Positions 8,725-16,018 of a stretch of 57,535 nt of DNA are shown piece after piece. The DNA comes from an uncultured Bacteroidales bacterium. Lineage in GTDB: Bacteria > Bacteroidota > Bacteroidia > Bacteroidales > Paludibacteraceae. Position 1 is the stretch's first letter; every line of letters begins with the position of its first letter. Location of the stretch: contig CACZEL010000010.1 of NCBI GenBank assembly GCA_902780235.1, positions 1-57,535 of the forward strand, read 5' to 3'. The translations under genes and the position numbers were made by a program. The notes under the pieces are model-generated. The model saw only the letters and a list, made by a program, of their open reading frames with translations, had not been told where the DNA came from and made no database searches.

Positions 8725-9388
8725 CCTCTTGTCCTTTCACACAAATAACGATCTCACCTTTCGGTGCTTTCTCTTTAAAATGCGCGATGAGTTCGGCTAA
8801 CGAACCTCTTACCGTTTCTTCGTGAACCTTACTAATCTCGCGCGTCACACTTGCTTTGCGTTCTTCGCCGCACACAACTGCTAACTGCTCCAGCGTCTTC
8901 ACGAGTCGGAAAGGCGACTCGTACACAATGAACGTCTGATCCAAACCTGCCAAATACTGCAACCTCGTCTGCCTACCTTTCTTCTGTGGAAGGAATCCTT
9001 CGAAGTAAAAATGGTTATTCGGTAAACCGCTATCCACCAGTGCCGGCACAAAAGCGGTCGCACCCGGCAGACATTGGATCTCAATATCCGCTTCGGCTGC
9101 GGCTCTTACCAAGAAGAAACCGGGGTCACTGATGGCAGGTGTACCGGCGTCCGAGATCAACGCGATGTTAGCGCCCGCTTTAAGGCGCTCCACGATGTCC
9201 GCACTCGTCTCGTGCTCATTGAACTTATGATGACTCTTGAGCGGTGTGTGGATATCGAAATGCTGCAATAAGATACCGCTCGTGCGTGTATCTTCTGCCA
9301 AGATCAAGTCCACCGACTTCAGCGTCTCAATCGCGCGGAACGTCATGTCTTGCAAGTTGCCTACCGGTGTCGGAACGATATAAAGCAT
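8717..9388 (-). CDS. rsmI: 16S rRNA (cytidine1402-2'-O)-methyltransferase
   Basis: SAM-dependent tetrapyrrole-methylase-fold enzyme that 2'-O-methylates C1402 of 16S rRNA. Motifs: MLYIVPTPVGNLQDMT at the N-terminus and LISDAGTPAISDPGF near residue 80. I chose the ATG at 9388 rather than an upstream in-frame ATG at 9451, because MLYIVPTPVGN is the conserved start and it makes a one-base TAATG overlap with the upstream gene. The protein is then 223 aa, the usual length. Confidence 0.94.
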   Translation of the reverse strand: MLYIVPTPVGNLQDMTFRAIETLKSVDLILAEDTRTSGILLQHFDIHTPLKSHHKFNEHETSADIVERLKAGANIALISDAGTPAISDPGFFLVRAAAEADIEIQCLPGATAFVPALVDSGLPNNHFYFEGFLPQKKGRQTRLQYLAGLDQTFIVYESPFRLVKTLEQLAVVCGEERKASVTREISKVHEETVRGSLAELIAHFKEKAPKGEIVICVKGQEDE

Positions 9389-9945
9389 TATCCAAATCTT
9401 CTGTGCAGGGTTACAATAAATTGCTGATAGGTACTGCTTTCCGTATCCCAACCGAACTTACTGATGTAGCGAACAGCCTCGTCAAACGAACCCAACGCAT
9501 TCAATTCCGTCAAGGTCTTCTGCATCAGTTCGGCGTTCTGACCGAATAACTCACGTTGGTACAAGAACCGATCACCCAAGGAGATAGCCTGACGGATATC
9601 ATCTACCGGTTTACCGTAGATAGCAGCCTTCGGAGAAGCAACTTCTTCTTTTACTTCCTTCACTTCCGGCTTGGGTTCCTCAACAGGCTCTTCCACCACC
9701 GGTTCAGGCTCTACTGCCGGTTCCGGTTCTGCAACAACAGGAGTCGGTTCTACGATCGGCGCTGCTACCACTACCGGTTTTTCTACAACAACCTCTTTCA
9801 CTACCTCAACCGGTACCTCTTTGATAACCTCTTTCTCAATCACCTGCGGCTCAGGTAGCGGACGATTTTTCAGTTCCGCTACCTCGGCCTCAAGCGTTGC
9901 AATTCGAGCCTCTAATTGCTCGAAATATTTAATGAGTTCTTCCAT
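9388..9945 (-). CDS. coiled-coil protein with Pro/Val/Glu-rich linker, Bacteroidales conserved hypothetical
   Basis: Protein of 185 aa. Residues about 1-28 form a coiled coil (MEELIKYFEQLEARIATLEAE). Residues about 30-110 are low complexity (EV, KP, EP repeats), probably an extended linker. The C-terminal 75 residues (DDIRQAISLGDRFLYQRELF, LNALGSFDEAVRYISKFGWD, FIVTLHRRFG) look like a conserved helical domain seen in hypothetical proteins of this order. I chose ATG 9945; an in-frame GTG at 9960 lies in a heptad tract. No signal peptide. Function unknown; it might be a scaffold or size-spanning protein, but nothing in the sequence proves that. Confidence 0.8.
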   Translation of the reverse strand: MEELIKYFEQLEARIATLEAEVAELKNRPLPEPQVIEKEVIKEVPVEVVKEVVVEKPVVVAAPIVEPTPVVAEPEPAVEPEPVVEEPVEEPKPEVKEVKEEVASPKAAIYGKPVDDIRQAISLGDRFLYQRELFGQNAELMQKTLTELNALGSFDEAVRYISKFGWDTESSTYQQFIVTLHRRFG

Positions 9946-9978
9946 CCTTTCAACTTTCACTTTTCACCTTTCACCTTA
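9946..9978 (-). repeat. junction tract, CCTTTCA/ACTTTCA family
   Basis: Words CCTTTCA, ACTTTCA, CTTTTCA and CCTTTCA run from the stop codon of the peptide-transporter gene to the start of the coiled-coil gene. Related tracts occur at 19180-19206 and, in frame, at 50221-50250. Confidence 0.7.
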
Positions 9979-11514
9979 TTTTGTCGCGTCTTCCAACTTA
10001 CCCATCATTGCGAACATAAAGATAGCGGCTACGAGACATACACCGATGAATACGCTCCAAACGAGCCACAACGGCAGGCTGCCCCAGAGGAAACCGCCGA
10101 CCGCTACGAGGAAGTTACCCAGCGCGGTGGCTACGAACCAACCGCCCATCATCATTCCCTTGTACTGCGGAGGAGCTACCTTGCTGACGAACGAGATACC
10201 CATCGGGCTCAACAGCAACTCACCAAAGGTGAGCACCAGATACGTCAGGATCAGTACATTCGCATTGACGAACGTACCTTCACCGGCTACGCGTGCCAAC
10301 TCTTGCTCTGCCGGGCACAACAGACCGATCGAGCAGAAAGCCATCACCGCATAAGCTGCGGCAGCAACCAACATACCATACGCGATCTTACGCGGCGCAC
10401 TCGGTTCTTTGCCGCGTTTTGCCAACGCACCGAAGATAGCCATGCTAACCGGCGTCAAAGCCACTACGTAGAACGGGTTGAACTGTTGGAAAATAGGAGC
10501 GGAGATACCGAGTTCTGCAGGATGGTTGACAAACTTATACGCCAACGCGCCGGCTACAACTGCCATCACGCCGCACCATACCGCTTTCGCTTTGCGACTT
10601 CCGTCACCGAAGATACCGAACAACGCATAAACGCCAATCGCTACCAGCACAAGGTTCCAGATATCAAACGCCATCGTCTGTGCACCCGTCACTACCGGCG
10701 TCACGAACTCATTGGCGAAATACGTCAAGGTCAGACCATTCTGGTGGAAAGCCATCCAGAAGAACAGAACCACAGCAAACACAAGGCACAGCGCCACAAT
10801 ACGTTTCTTGGTCTGTTCCGGCGTCAGTTCTTCTACTTTCTGACCACTCGCAGCTGCTTGTTTGGCGGTGTTCTCTACATGCTTGAACCAAGGACGGCAA
10901 GCGTAGTAAATAGCGATACTCAGTACCAGCGAAGCACATGCCACAGCAAAAGCGAAGTGGTAACTGTCGTTCACACTCGTGCCTAAGGACTCCTGCGCCC
11001 AAGCCATGATCTTCACAGCGGCCGTCGGAGCGAACATAGCACCGATATTGATCGCCATGTAGAACAGCGAGAAAGCGGCGTCACGACGGTCTGCATAAGC
11101 AGGATCATCGTACAGATTTCCTACCATGACCTGCAAGTTTCCTTTGAACAGACCTGTACCGAAACTGATCAGTACCAACGCACCGATCATAAACGTCATG
11201 GCAACAGCGGTGTTACCGGACTCGATACCGCCCATCGGCAGCGCCAATAGCACGTAACCGAGGAACATGATAATGATACCGATCGTCACACATTTACCGT
11301 AACCGATCTTATCAGCCACGATACCGCCTACCAACGGTAAGAAATAGACAAACGCCAAGAAAGTGGAGTAAATAGCGCCTGCAGCAGAAGCCGACAGACC
11401 GAAATTAGCGCGCAAGAATAGCGCAAACACGGCTAACATCGTGTAGTAGCCGAAACGCTCGCCTGTGTTGGCCAACGCCAACGCGAACAATCCTTTTGGT
11501 TGATTCTTAAACAT
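9976..11514 (-). CDS. POT/PTR2-family proton-dependent oligopeptide transporter
   Basis: Inner-membrane MFS transporter of 512 aa importing di- and tripeptides with protons. The POT signature appears at the N-terminus as NTGERFGYYTMLAVF (the ExxER-type helix 1 motif is partly kept as GERFGYY). About 12-14 transmembrane segments follow. The start lies directly after the ilvE junction tract. A peptide importer next to a branched-chain aminotransferase fits amino-acid nutrition, though the neighbours are otherwise unrelated housekeeping genes. Confidence 0.92.
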   Translation of the reverse strand: MFKNQPKGLFALALANTGERFGYYTMLAVFALFLRANFGLSASAAGAIYSTFLAFVYFLPLVGGIVADKIGYGKCVTIGIIIMFLGYVLLALPMGGIESGNTAVAMTFMIGALVLISFGTGLFKGNLQVMVGNLYDDPAYADRRDAAFSLFYMAINIGAMFAPTAAVKIMAWAQESLGTSVNDSYHFAFAVACASLVLSIAIYYACRPWFKHVENTAKQAAASGQKVEELTPEQTKKRIVALCLVFAVVLFFWMAFHQNGLTLTYFANEFVTPVVTGAQTMAFDIWNLVLVAIGVYALFGIFGDGSRKAKAVWCGVMAVVAGALAYKFVNHPAELGISAPIFQQFNPFYVVALTPVSMAIFGALAKRGKEPSAPRKIAYGMLVAAAAYAVMAFCSIGLLCPAEQELARVAGEGTFVNANVLILTYLVLTFGELLLSPMGISFVSKVAPPQYKGMMMGGWFVATALGNFLVAVGGFLWGSLPLWLVWSVFIGVCLVAAIFMFAMMGKLEDATK

Positions 11515-11520
11515 AAAAAA

Positions 11521-11553
11521 TATTAATTATTCATTGTTAATTATTCACTATTT
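11521..11553 (-). repeat. junction tract, AATTATT/CATTGTT family
   Basis: Words AATTATT, CATTGTT, AATTATT and CACTATT lie between ilvE and the peptide transporter and encode the final IVNN and stop of ilvE. Similar words occur at 31296-31319. Confidence 0.6.
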
Positions 11554-12565
11554 CGCACCATCCGTGCGTGTCCTCGCTTCTTCCATACTGAATATCCTTC
11601 AGCATGTGGTAGAGTTGGCTCAATACCGGACCGGGTTCGTCGCCGAAAGAGTAGGTGACGCCTTTCTCGGTATCCACCACCTTGTTCATCGGCGAGATGA
11701 CTGCTGCTGTACCGCAAGCGGCGGCTTCACTCATATCCGCCAACTCTTCCAACCGAATCCGTCTCCGTGTCACTTTCAATCCCATCTCTTTCGCCAAGGT
11801 CATCAGACTGTCATTCGTGATACTCGGCAGAATAGCAGACGACTTCGGCGTCAGGTACTCATTGCCTTTGATGCCAATAAAATTCGCAGCGCTACATTCA
11901 TCGATGAACTTATGCTGTTTGGCATCCAAGAAGATACAGTCGCATCCCATGGCATGTGCCGCTTCGGTTGCCCTAAACGACGACGCATAGTTACCGCCTA
12001 CCTTGAACTGTCCCGTACCGTAAGGCGCCGCACGATCCACATACCGGTTCACGATAAAAGTCGTACAATGAAACTTACCCGGGTAGTACGGACCGATCGG
12101 CGAAGGGATGACGATGAACTCAAAATCTCGGCCCGGACCGACACCCAAACGCGGCGTTGTACCAATCAGTAACGGTCGGAAATACAGCGTTGCTCCTGTG
12201 CCGTAAGGAGGCACAAAATCCAGGTTCTTTTCCAATGCCAAACGTATCGCTTTCCCAAACAACTCCTCCGGAACGGGCGCCATAAATAAACCCTTTGCAC
12301 TCTGCGCCATGCGGCGTGCATTGTCCCGCCAACGGAAGATACGAATCTTCCCATCTACTCCTCGAAACGCCTTCAAGCCCTCAAAAGCCTCTTGCCCATA
12401 TTGCAGACAAGTCGCCGACACGTGCAAGTGCAGGAACTTATCCTTCGTGGCGTACGGTTCCTCCCATACTCCATCATGATACCCCGCCCGAACAATATAG
12501 TCGGGTTCGGTATAATGAAATCCCAATTTACTCCAATCGATATCTTGTTTCATTTCCAAACTCAA
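11537..12565 (-). CDS. ilvE: branched-chain amino acid aminotransferase
   Basis: PLP enzyme (fold type IV) of 342 aa interconverting Leu, Ile and Val with their 2-oxo acids. The PLP-binding Lys lies in GQFKVGGNYASS. Other class IV motifs are ECSAANFIGI and ACGTAAVISPM. It overlaps the WbqC-like gene by 38 nt; an alternative start at 12553 (MKQDIDWSKLGF) would shorten the overlap to 26 nt. Confidence 0.94.
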   Translation of the reverse strand: MSLEMKQDIDWSKLGFHYTEPDYIVRAGYHDGVWEEPYATKDKFLHLHVSATCLQYGQEAFEGLKAFRGVDGKIRIFRWRDNARRMAQSAKGLFMAPVPEELFGKAIRLALEKNLDFVPPYGTGATLYFRPLLIGTTPRLGVGPGRDFEFIVIPSPIGPYYPGKFHCTTFIVNRYVDRAAPYGTGQFKVGGNYASSFRATEAAHAMGCDCIFLDAKQHKFIDECSAANFIGIKGNEYLTPKSSAILPSITNDSLMTLAKEMGLKVTRRRIRLEELADMSEAAACGTAAVISPMNKVVDTEKGVTYSFGDEPGPVLSQLYHMLKDIQYGRSEDTHGWCEIVNN

Positions 12566-13094
12566 AAAGTTCGTCTAATATACTTCTTCCGTCTCCAAAC
12601 CAACGGTTCAATTCTTCGTTTTTCCAATCGCCCGTTGCCTTGTATGCAAAGCCGTCAACGCGTTTCGGACTGTTCATCAACAAAGCCATTATGGTTTGAT
12701 GGATCTCGTTGTTATAGTCCCATAGAAACTTGTATTCCTTTTCGTAAAACGGCTTAAAAAACTCCGCATAGTAGTCAAAAAACGGCGTGTGTTTATAAGC
12801 GCTGACCAAACTGATCCAATGTTGGTGTTGCCACCGGCTCTGATAACTGATCTCTATATCCTTTGTCAACTGCTTATGTTCTACTTTCTTAACCGGCACG
12901 CTTAAAGTCAATACGCCGTCCGGACCGGTGATTAAACACCTATTCCGGCAAGTCTGTTTCTCAAAAGACTCCAGCCCTTCTATCTCCACTTCCTCCGGAC
13001 ACGTAAGATACGCTCTGTACCACTCCTTCGGTGCCATATATGCGATAGGTAATACCATTTTTTTGTATCCGCCAATTTTGGCGGATCTTAACAT
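12528..13094 (-). CDS. WbqC-like family protein
   Basis: Protein of 188 aa resembling the WbqC/YP_009-type family: VLPIAYMAPKEWYRAYL at the N-terminus, the central SVPVKKVEHKQLTKDIEI and the WQHQHWISLVSAYKHTPFFDYY block. Family members occur with surface polysaccharide genes, but the reaction is not known to me. The start follows the lepB stop after one nucleotide, and the 3-prime end overlaps ilvE, so it is cotranscribed with both. Confidence 0.85.
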   Translation of the reverse strand: MLRSAKIGGYKKMVLPIAYMAPKEWYRAYLTCPEEVEIEGLESFEKQTCRNRCLITGPDGVLTLSVPVKKVEHKQLTKDIEISYQSRWQHQHWISLVSAYKHTPFFDYYAEFFKPFYEKEYKFLWDYNNEIHQTIMALLMNSPKRVDGFAYKATGDWKNEELNRWFGDGRSILDELFEFGNETRYRLE

Positions 13095-13095
13095 T

Positions 13096-14457
13096 TTATC
13101 GTTTCGCGCCTCTACCTATTCTTTCCCATCGGATACCATGCTTATCTTTATCTACACTCAACCAGATAAACACCGGTCTTCCGACCACATGATCTTCGGG
13201 CACAAAGCCCCAATACCTACTATCCGCACTGTTATGCCTGTTATCGCCCATCATCCAGTAATAGTCCATCTCGAACTCATACTCCTCGCCTATCGCGATC
13301 GGTTTGAACTCATAGGCATCGGCAATGCGCTTATAGATCCAGTAGTTCTCTTCGGTGATCAAAATCCTATCGCCCTTCCGCGGAATATAAATCGGACCGT
13401 AGTTGTCGCGTGTCCACGTGTTATGTCCCAAAGGATAAACGGCTCCACCGCGCTCTTCGGCTTCAAGCTCAATCGCCAGCACATGCGGATTCTTACTCAA
13501 TTCTTCTTTCATTGCCTTCGTCAGCGGGAAATGCCATGTAGTTGCATCAATCTGCATTCTGTCAGCTACACTCACGCCAAGTTTTTCAAAATATTTCGCG
13601 CCGAACACATGTCCGTCCGTGAATACCAGATAATTCAACTGTACACCCTCCCTCTCCGGTTCGCGCTGCCAATCCTTTGTACTTTGTACTTTGTCACTTT
13701 GTCCCTTTGTATAGACGATATTATCGGCTATACGTAAACTGTCTCCCGGTGTACCCACACAACGTTTCACGTAGTTCTCACGCCGATCAACCGGTCGTGT
13801 CACGATCTCACCAAAGACATCCTTGCGTGCTTTGATCACATGCTCACCGTAATAATGTTTCAGCGTGTAGTAGTCGGGATTTTGCATGTTCAGACAGACG
13901 GTATCACCTGCCGGGAAGTTGAACACGACGATATCGCCTTTCTGCGGACTCGTCCAACCCGCCAAACGCTTATAACTCCAATGCGGCTTGTCCAAATAAC
14001 TCTTCCCGCCGCCTAACCATTCGGGCATCGTGTGTTGAACCAGCGGCATACTCAACGGCGTCTGCGGCACACGTGCGCCATAGGCCATCTTGCTTACATA
14101 CAGGAAGTCACCTACGCGCAAACTCTTCTCCAAACTCGAACTCGGGATCTGGTAGTTCTGGAAGATATACAGATTGATGAAATACACCGCTACCAACGCA
14201 AACACGATCGCATCGATCCAGGAACATAAGGTGTACAGTCCAGGTTTCGTGTCTTTGTACTTGCGCCACCAGTTATAGTTGATATACTTCGTCGTGAAAG
14301 CATCCACGATGATCGGCAGCAACACCAACCAACCCAGACTCTTCCAATCGCCCCATGCAACCCAAACCACGAACGCAATATACAATGCGCTCCATATTCC
14401 TGCGCGGATCCATCCTCCGCGCTCCACTTCTGCTATTCTATCTTTAAAACTTTTCAT
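13096..14457 (-). CDS. lepB: signal peptidase I, large Bacteroidales form
   Basis: Inner-membrane serine protease that removes signal peptides from exported preproteins. The 453-aa form has hydrophobic segments at about 18-36, 40-55 and 80-100, then IPSSSLEKSLRVGDF with the nucleophilic Ser at 108, YVKRCVGTPGDSL with the general-base Lys at 231, and GDNRHNSADSRYWGFVP near 415. Residues about 251-264 (GQSDKVQSTKDWQ) are encoded by a heptad tract just after the catalytic Lys region, presumably in a surface loop. No promoter is seen immediately upstream, so it is probably read from the dapB promoter. Confidence 0.95.
   Translation of the reverse strand: MKSFKDRIAEVERGGWIRAGIWSALYIAFVVWVAWGDWKSLGWLVLLPIIVDAFTTKYINYNWWRKYKDTKPGLYTLCSWIDAIVFALVAVYFINLYIFQNYQIPSSSLEKSLRVGDFLYVSKMAYGARVPQTPLSMPLVQHTMPEWLGGGKSYLDKPHWSYKRLAGWTSPQKGDIVVFNFPAGDTVCLNMQNPDYYTLKHYYGEHVIKARKDVFGEIVTRPVDRRENYVKRCVGTPGDSLRIADNIVYTKGQSDKVQSTKDWQREPEREGVQLNYLVFTDGHVFGAKYFEKLGVSVADRMQIDATTWHFPLTKAMKEELSKNPHVLAIELEAEERGGAVYPLGHNTWTRDNYGPIYIPRKGDRILITEENYWIYKRIADAYEFKPIAIGEEYEFEMDYYWMMGDNRHNSADSRYWGFVPEDHVVGRPVFIWLSVDKDKHGIRWERIGRGAKR
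13674..13710 (-). repeat. in-frame heptad tract in lepB, ACTTTGT family
   Basis: Words CCTTTGT, ACTTTGT, ACTTTGTC, ACTTTGTC and CCTTTGT lie within lepB and encode TKGQSDKVQSTKD. A nearly identical tract lies in coaE at 15809-15844 and encodes IKVQSDKVQSTKY, although the two proteins are unrelated. Confidence 0.85.
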
Positions 14458-14607
14458 TTTTCGCTTTCCTCTATAGTATTATATACATAGTATATAATAC
14501 AGGACGTTTGAAACTTTAGTGATTCCTTATATATTCCTTAATGATTCCTTAGTCATTCACGGTAGTGTAGGCATATCGTCAGTATCCGATTAGCCTCTCG
14601 CCGGTAT
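14458..14607. other. intergenic DNA with a perfect AT-rich palindrome
   Basis: Upstream of lepB lies a perfect inverted repeat GTATTATATAC/GTATATAATAC with a 3-nt spacer (14476-14500), which could be an operator or a hairpin. It is followed by three loosely spaced GATTCCTTA-type words (14519-14560). No Bacteroidota promoter or intrinsic terminator is clear. Confidence 0.55.
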
Positions 14608-14670
14608 TCAATCATCAATCATCAATTATCAATTATCAATCATCAATCATCAATTATCAATCATCAATTA
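14608..14670 (-). repeat. nine tandem TCAATYA heptads abutting the dapB stop
   Basis: Nine uninterrupted 7-nt units fit TCAATYA, with the degenerate position reading C,C,T,T,C,C,T,C,T. The array ends at the dapB stop codon (14671). It is the longest and most regular heptad array in the window. Confidence 0.9.
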
Positions 14671-15339
14671 TTATACCATCTGTTCTGCAGCCAGTACTGC
14701 TCCTAACGCAAATCCTCTTCTTCCTTTCGCCACATGCGTAATAATAATCGTATCTTCTTCGCTATCCCATTTTACCTCATGTGTACCCGGTACTTCCCCC
14801 TCTCGAATGGATTCAATCGGTACATCGTAATTTTTAATTTTTAATTTTGAATTTTTAATTTCCTCGCATAGCGTCTTTGCGGTACCTGATGGTTTGTCGA
14901 GTTTATGGATATGGTGAGTCTCGGTGATTGACGGCATGTACTGTGGGTGAGCTTTCATCGCTGAGGCTAATTGCTTATTGAGTTCAAAGAAAATATTGAC
15001 GCCTACCGAGAAGTTACTGCTCCATACTAACATCGTCTTACCCGTTTCATCGGTAATGACAGTCTTATTGTCCTCAATTTTTAATTCGTAATTTTTAATT
15101 TTTAATTCCTCCGGTTTCCACCCTGTAGTTCCGCACACGACAGGCACGCCTTGCGCCCACGCGCGTAAAATATTATCCTTCGCCGTACCCGGTGTAGTAA
15201 ACTCAATCGCCACTTCGGCATCCTTCAGATCGAAGTCATCCCCCATGTCAATACGTGCCACGATCTCGTGGCCTCTACTCAGGGCAATCTCTTCGATCAT
15301 ATGCCCCATTTTGCCGTATCCTATTAGTGCTACTCTCAT
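14671..15339 (-). CDS. dapB: 4-hydroxy-tetrahydrodipicolinate reductase with two in-frame repeat inserts
   Basis: NAD(P)H-dependent reductase of the diaminopimelate/lysine pathway, cytoplasmic. From the conserved start MRVALIGYGKMG (ATG 15339, downstream of its own promoter; an in-frame ATG at 15402 lies upstream of that promoter) the protein is 222 aa. Motifs: nucleotide-binding GYGKMG at 7-12, CGTTGW at 69-74, and the catalytic block ETHHIHKLDKPSGTA at 140-154. Residues about 78-92 and 162-173 (KIKNYELKIEDN, NSKLKIKN) come from AATTTTT-type heptad tracts inserted in frame at two loops. Confidence 0.95.
   Translation of the reverse strand: MRVALIGYGKMGHMIEEIALSRGHEIVARIDMGDDFDLKDAEVAIEFTTPGTAKDNILRAWAQGVPVVCGTTGWKPEELKIKNYELKIEDNKTVITDETGKTMLVWSSNFSVGVNIFFELNKQLASAMKAHPQYMPSITETHHIHKLDKPSGTAKTLCEEIKNSKLKIKNYDVPIESIREGEVPGTHEVKWDSEEDTIIITHVAKGRRGFALGAVLAAEQMV
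14829..14862 (-). repeat. in-frame heptad tract 1 in dapB, AATTTTT family
   Basis: Words AATTTTT, AATTTTT, AATTTTG, AATTTTT and AATTT inside dapB encode KNSKLKIKNY, after the catalytic HHIHKLDKPSGTA block. Confidence 0.85.
15075..15108 (-). repeat. in-frame heptad tract 2 in dapB, AATTTTT family
   Basis: Words AATTTTT, AATTCGT, AATTTTT, AATTTTT and AATTC inside dapB encode ELKIKNYELKIE, a visible 7-residue peptide repeat, just after CGTTGW. Confidence 0.85.
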
Positions 15340-15360
15340 ATAATTCACAAAATGCGGGCG

Positions 15361-15391
15361 CAAAGGTACAAAAAATAAATGACATATGCAA
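15361..15391 (-). promoter_or_regulatory. dapB promoter
   Basis: On the minus strand TTG (15389-15391), a 20-nt spacer and TACCTTTG (15361-15368) match the Bacteroidota consensus, 22 nt upstream of the chosen dapB ATG. No other convincing promoter is seen between here and 84, so it may drive much of the downstream minus-strand run. Confidence 0.7.
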
Positions 15392-15429
15392 GCATATGCC
15401 ATTATTTTCGAATAATTGTGTAAATTCCG

Positions 15430-16017
15430 TCAATTTTTACACATCCAAAGTGTTATTTTATCCACCAATTCAGTGATACTTGTCTTACCATCGTTTACGA
15501 CTAGCAGGTCGCCGGAAGGGATGTTTTGTGCCTTAATACGCGCGCGTACCTTATCTATATTAGCGGGAGAGGCGTCGCCGTGATAGTCGCGGGCGATAGT
15601 TCGGGCAATACGAATCTCTTCAGGGGCATCCACAACGATGATACGATCGCAGAGGATATCGAGACCTGACTCATACAATATCGCGGACTCTACAAAATCG
15701 GGCTTGCGTTTCATGATATCCAATCCAACTGCAGGATGAACAATGGCGTTGAGTGCTTCTAATAACCGCGAATCTTCAAACACCCTCTTCGCAACATATT
15801 CGGTATTATACTTTGTACTTTGTACTTTGTCACTTTGTACTTTAATAAACGCTTCTTCGCCTAACAGATCGATGATCTCTTGCTGTACGTCGGAGTTCTC
15901 GGCGATGATCCGTTTGGCTTCTTGGTCGCAGTCATAGACCGTGTACCCGCGTTTGGCGAGTTCTCGAGCGATCGTGCTCTTTCCGCTTCCTATGCCTCCT
16001 GTGATACCGATGATCAT
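15430..16017 (-). CDS. coaE: dephospho-CoA kinase with in-frame repeat insert
   Basis: Last step of coenzyme A synthesis: ATP-dependent phosphorylation of the 3'-OH of dephospho-CoA. The 195-aa reading from ATG 16017 (MIIGITGGIGSGKST, P-loop 7-15) is preferred; an in-frame codon at 16050 overlaps the MBOAT gene. CDQEAKRII near residue 30 and the ILYESG and RDYHGDA regions fit the family. Residues about 58-71 (IKVQSDKVQSTKYN) derive from an ACTTTGT heptad tract, inserted before EYVAKRVFED. Confidence 0.94.
   Translation of the reverse strand: MIIGITGGIGSGKSTIARELAKRGYTVYDCDQEAKRIIAENSDVQQEIIDLLGEEAFIKVQSDKVQSTKYNTEYVAKRVFEDSRLLEALNAIVHPAVGLDIMKRKPDFVESAILYESGLDILCDRIIVVDAPEEIRIARTIARDYHGDASPANIDKVRARIKAQNIPSGDLLVVNDGKTSITELVDKITLWMCKN
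15809..15844 (-). repeat. in-frame heptad tract in coaE, ACTTTGT family
   Basis: Four to five ACTTTGT words, one extended to ACTTTGTC, lie inside coaE. The translation shares the peptide KVQSDKVQSTK with the lepB insert at 13674-13710. Confidence 0.88.
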
Positions 16018-16018
16018 A

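Noticed and set aside
14608-14670. Possible CRISPR array from the short regular repeats
   Set aside because: Units are 7 nt with no spacers, and no cas genes occur in the window.
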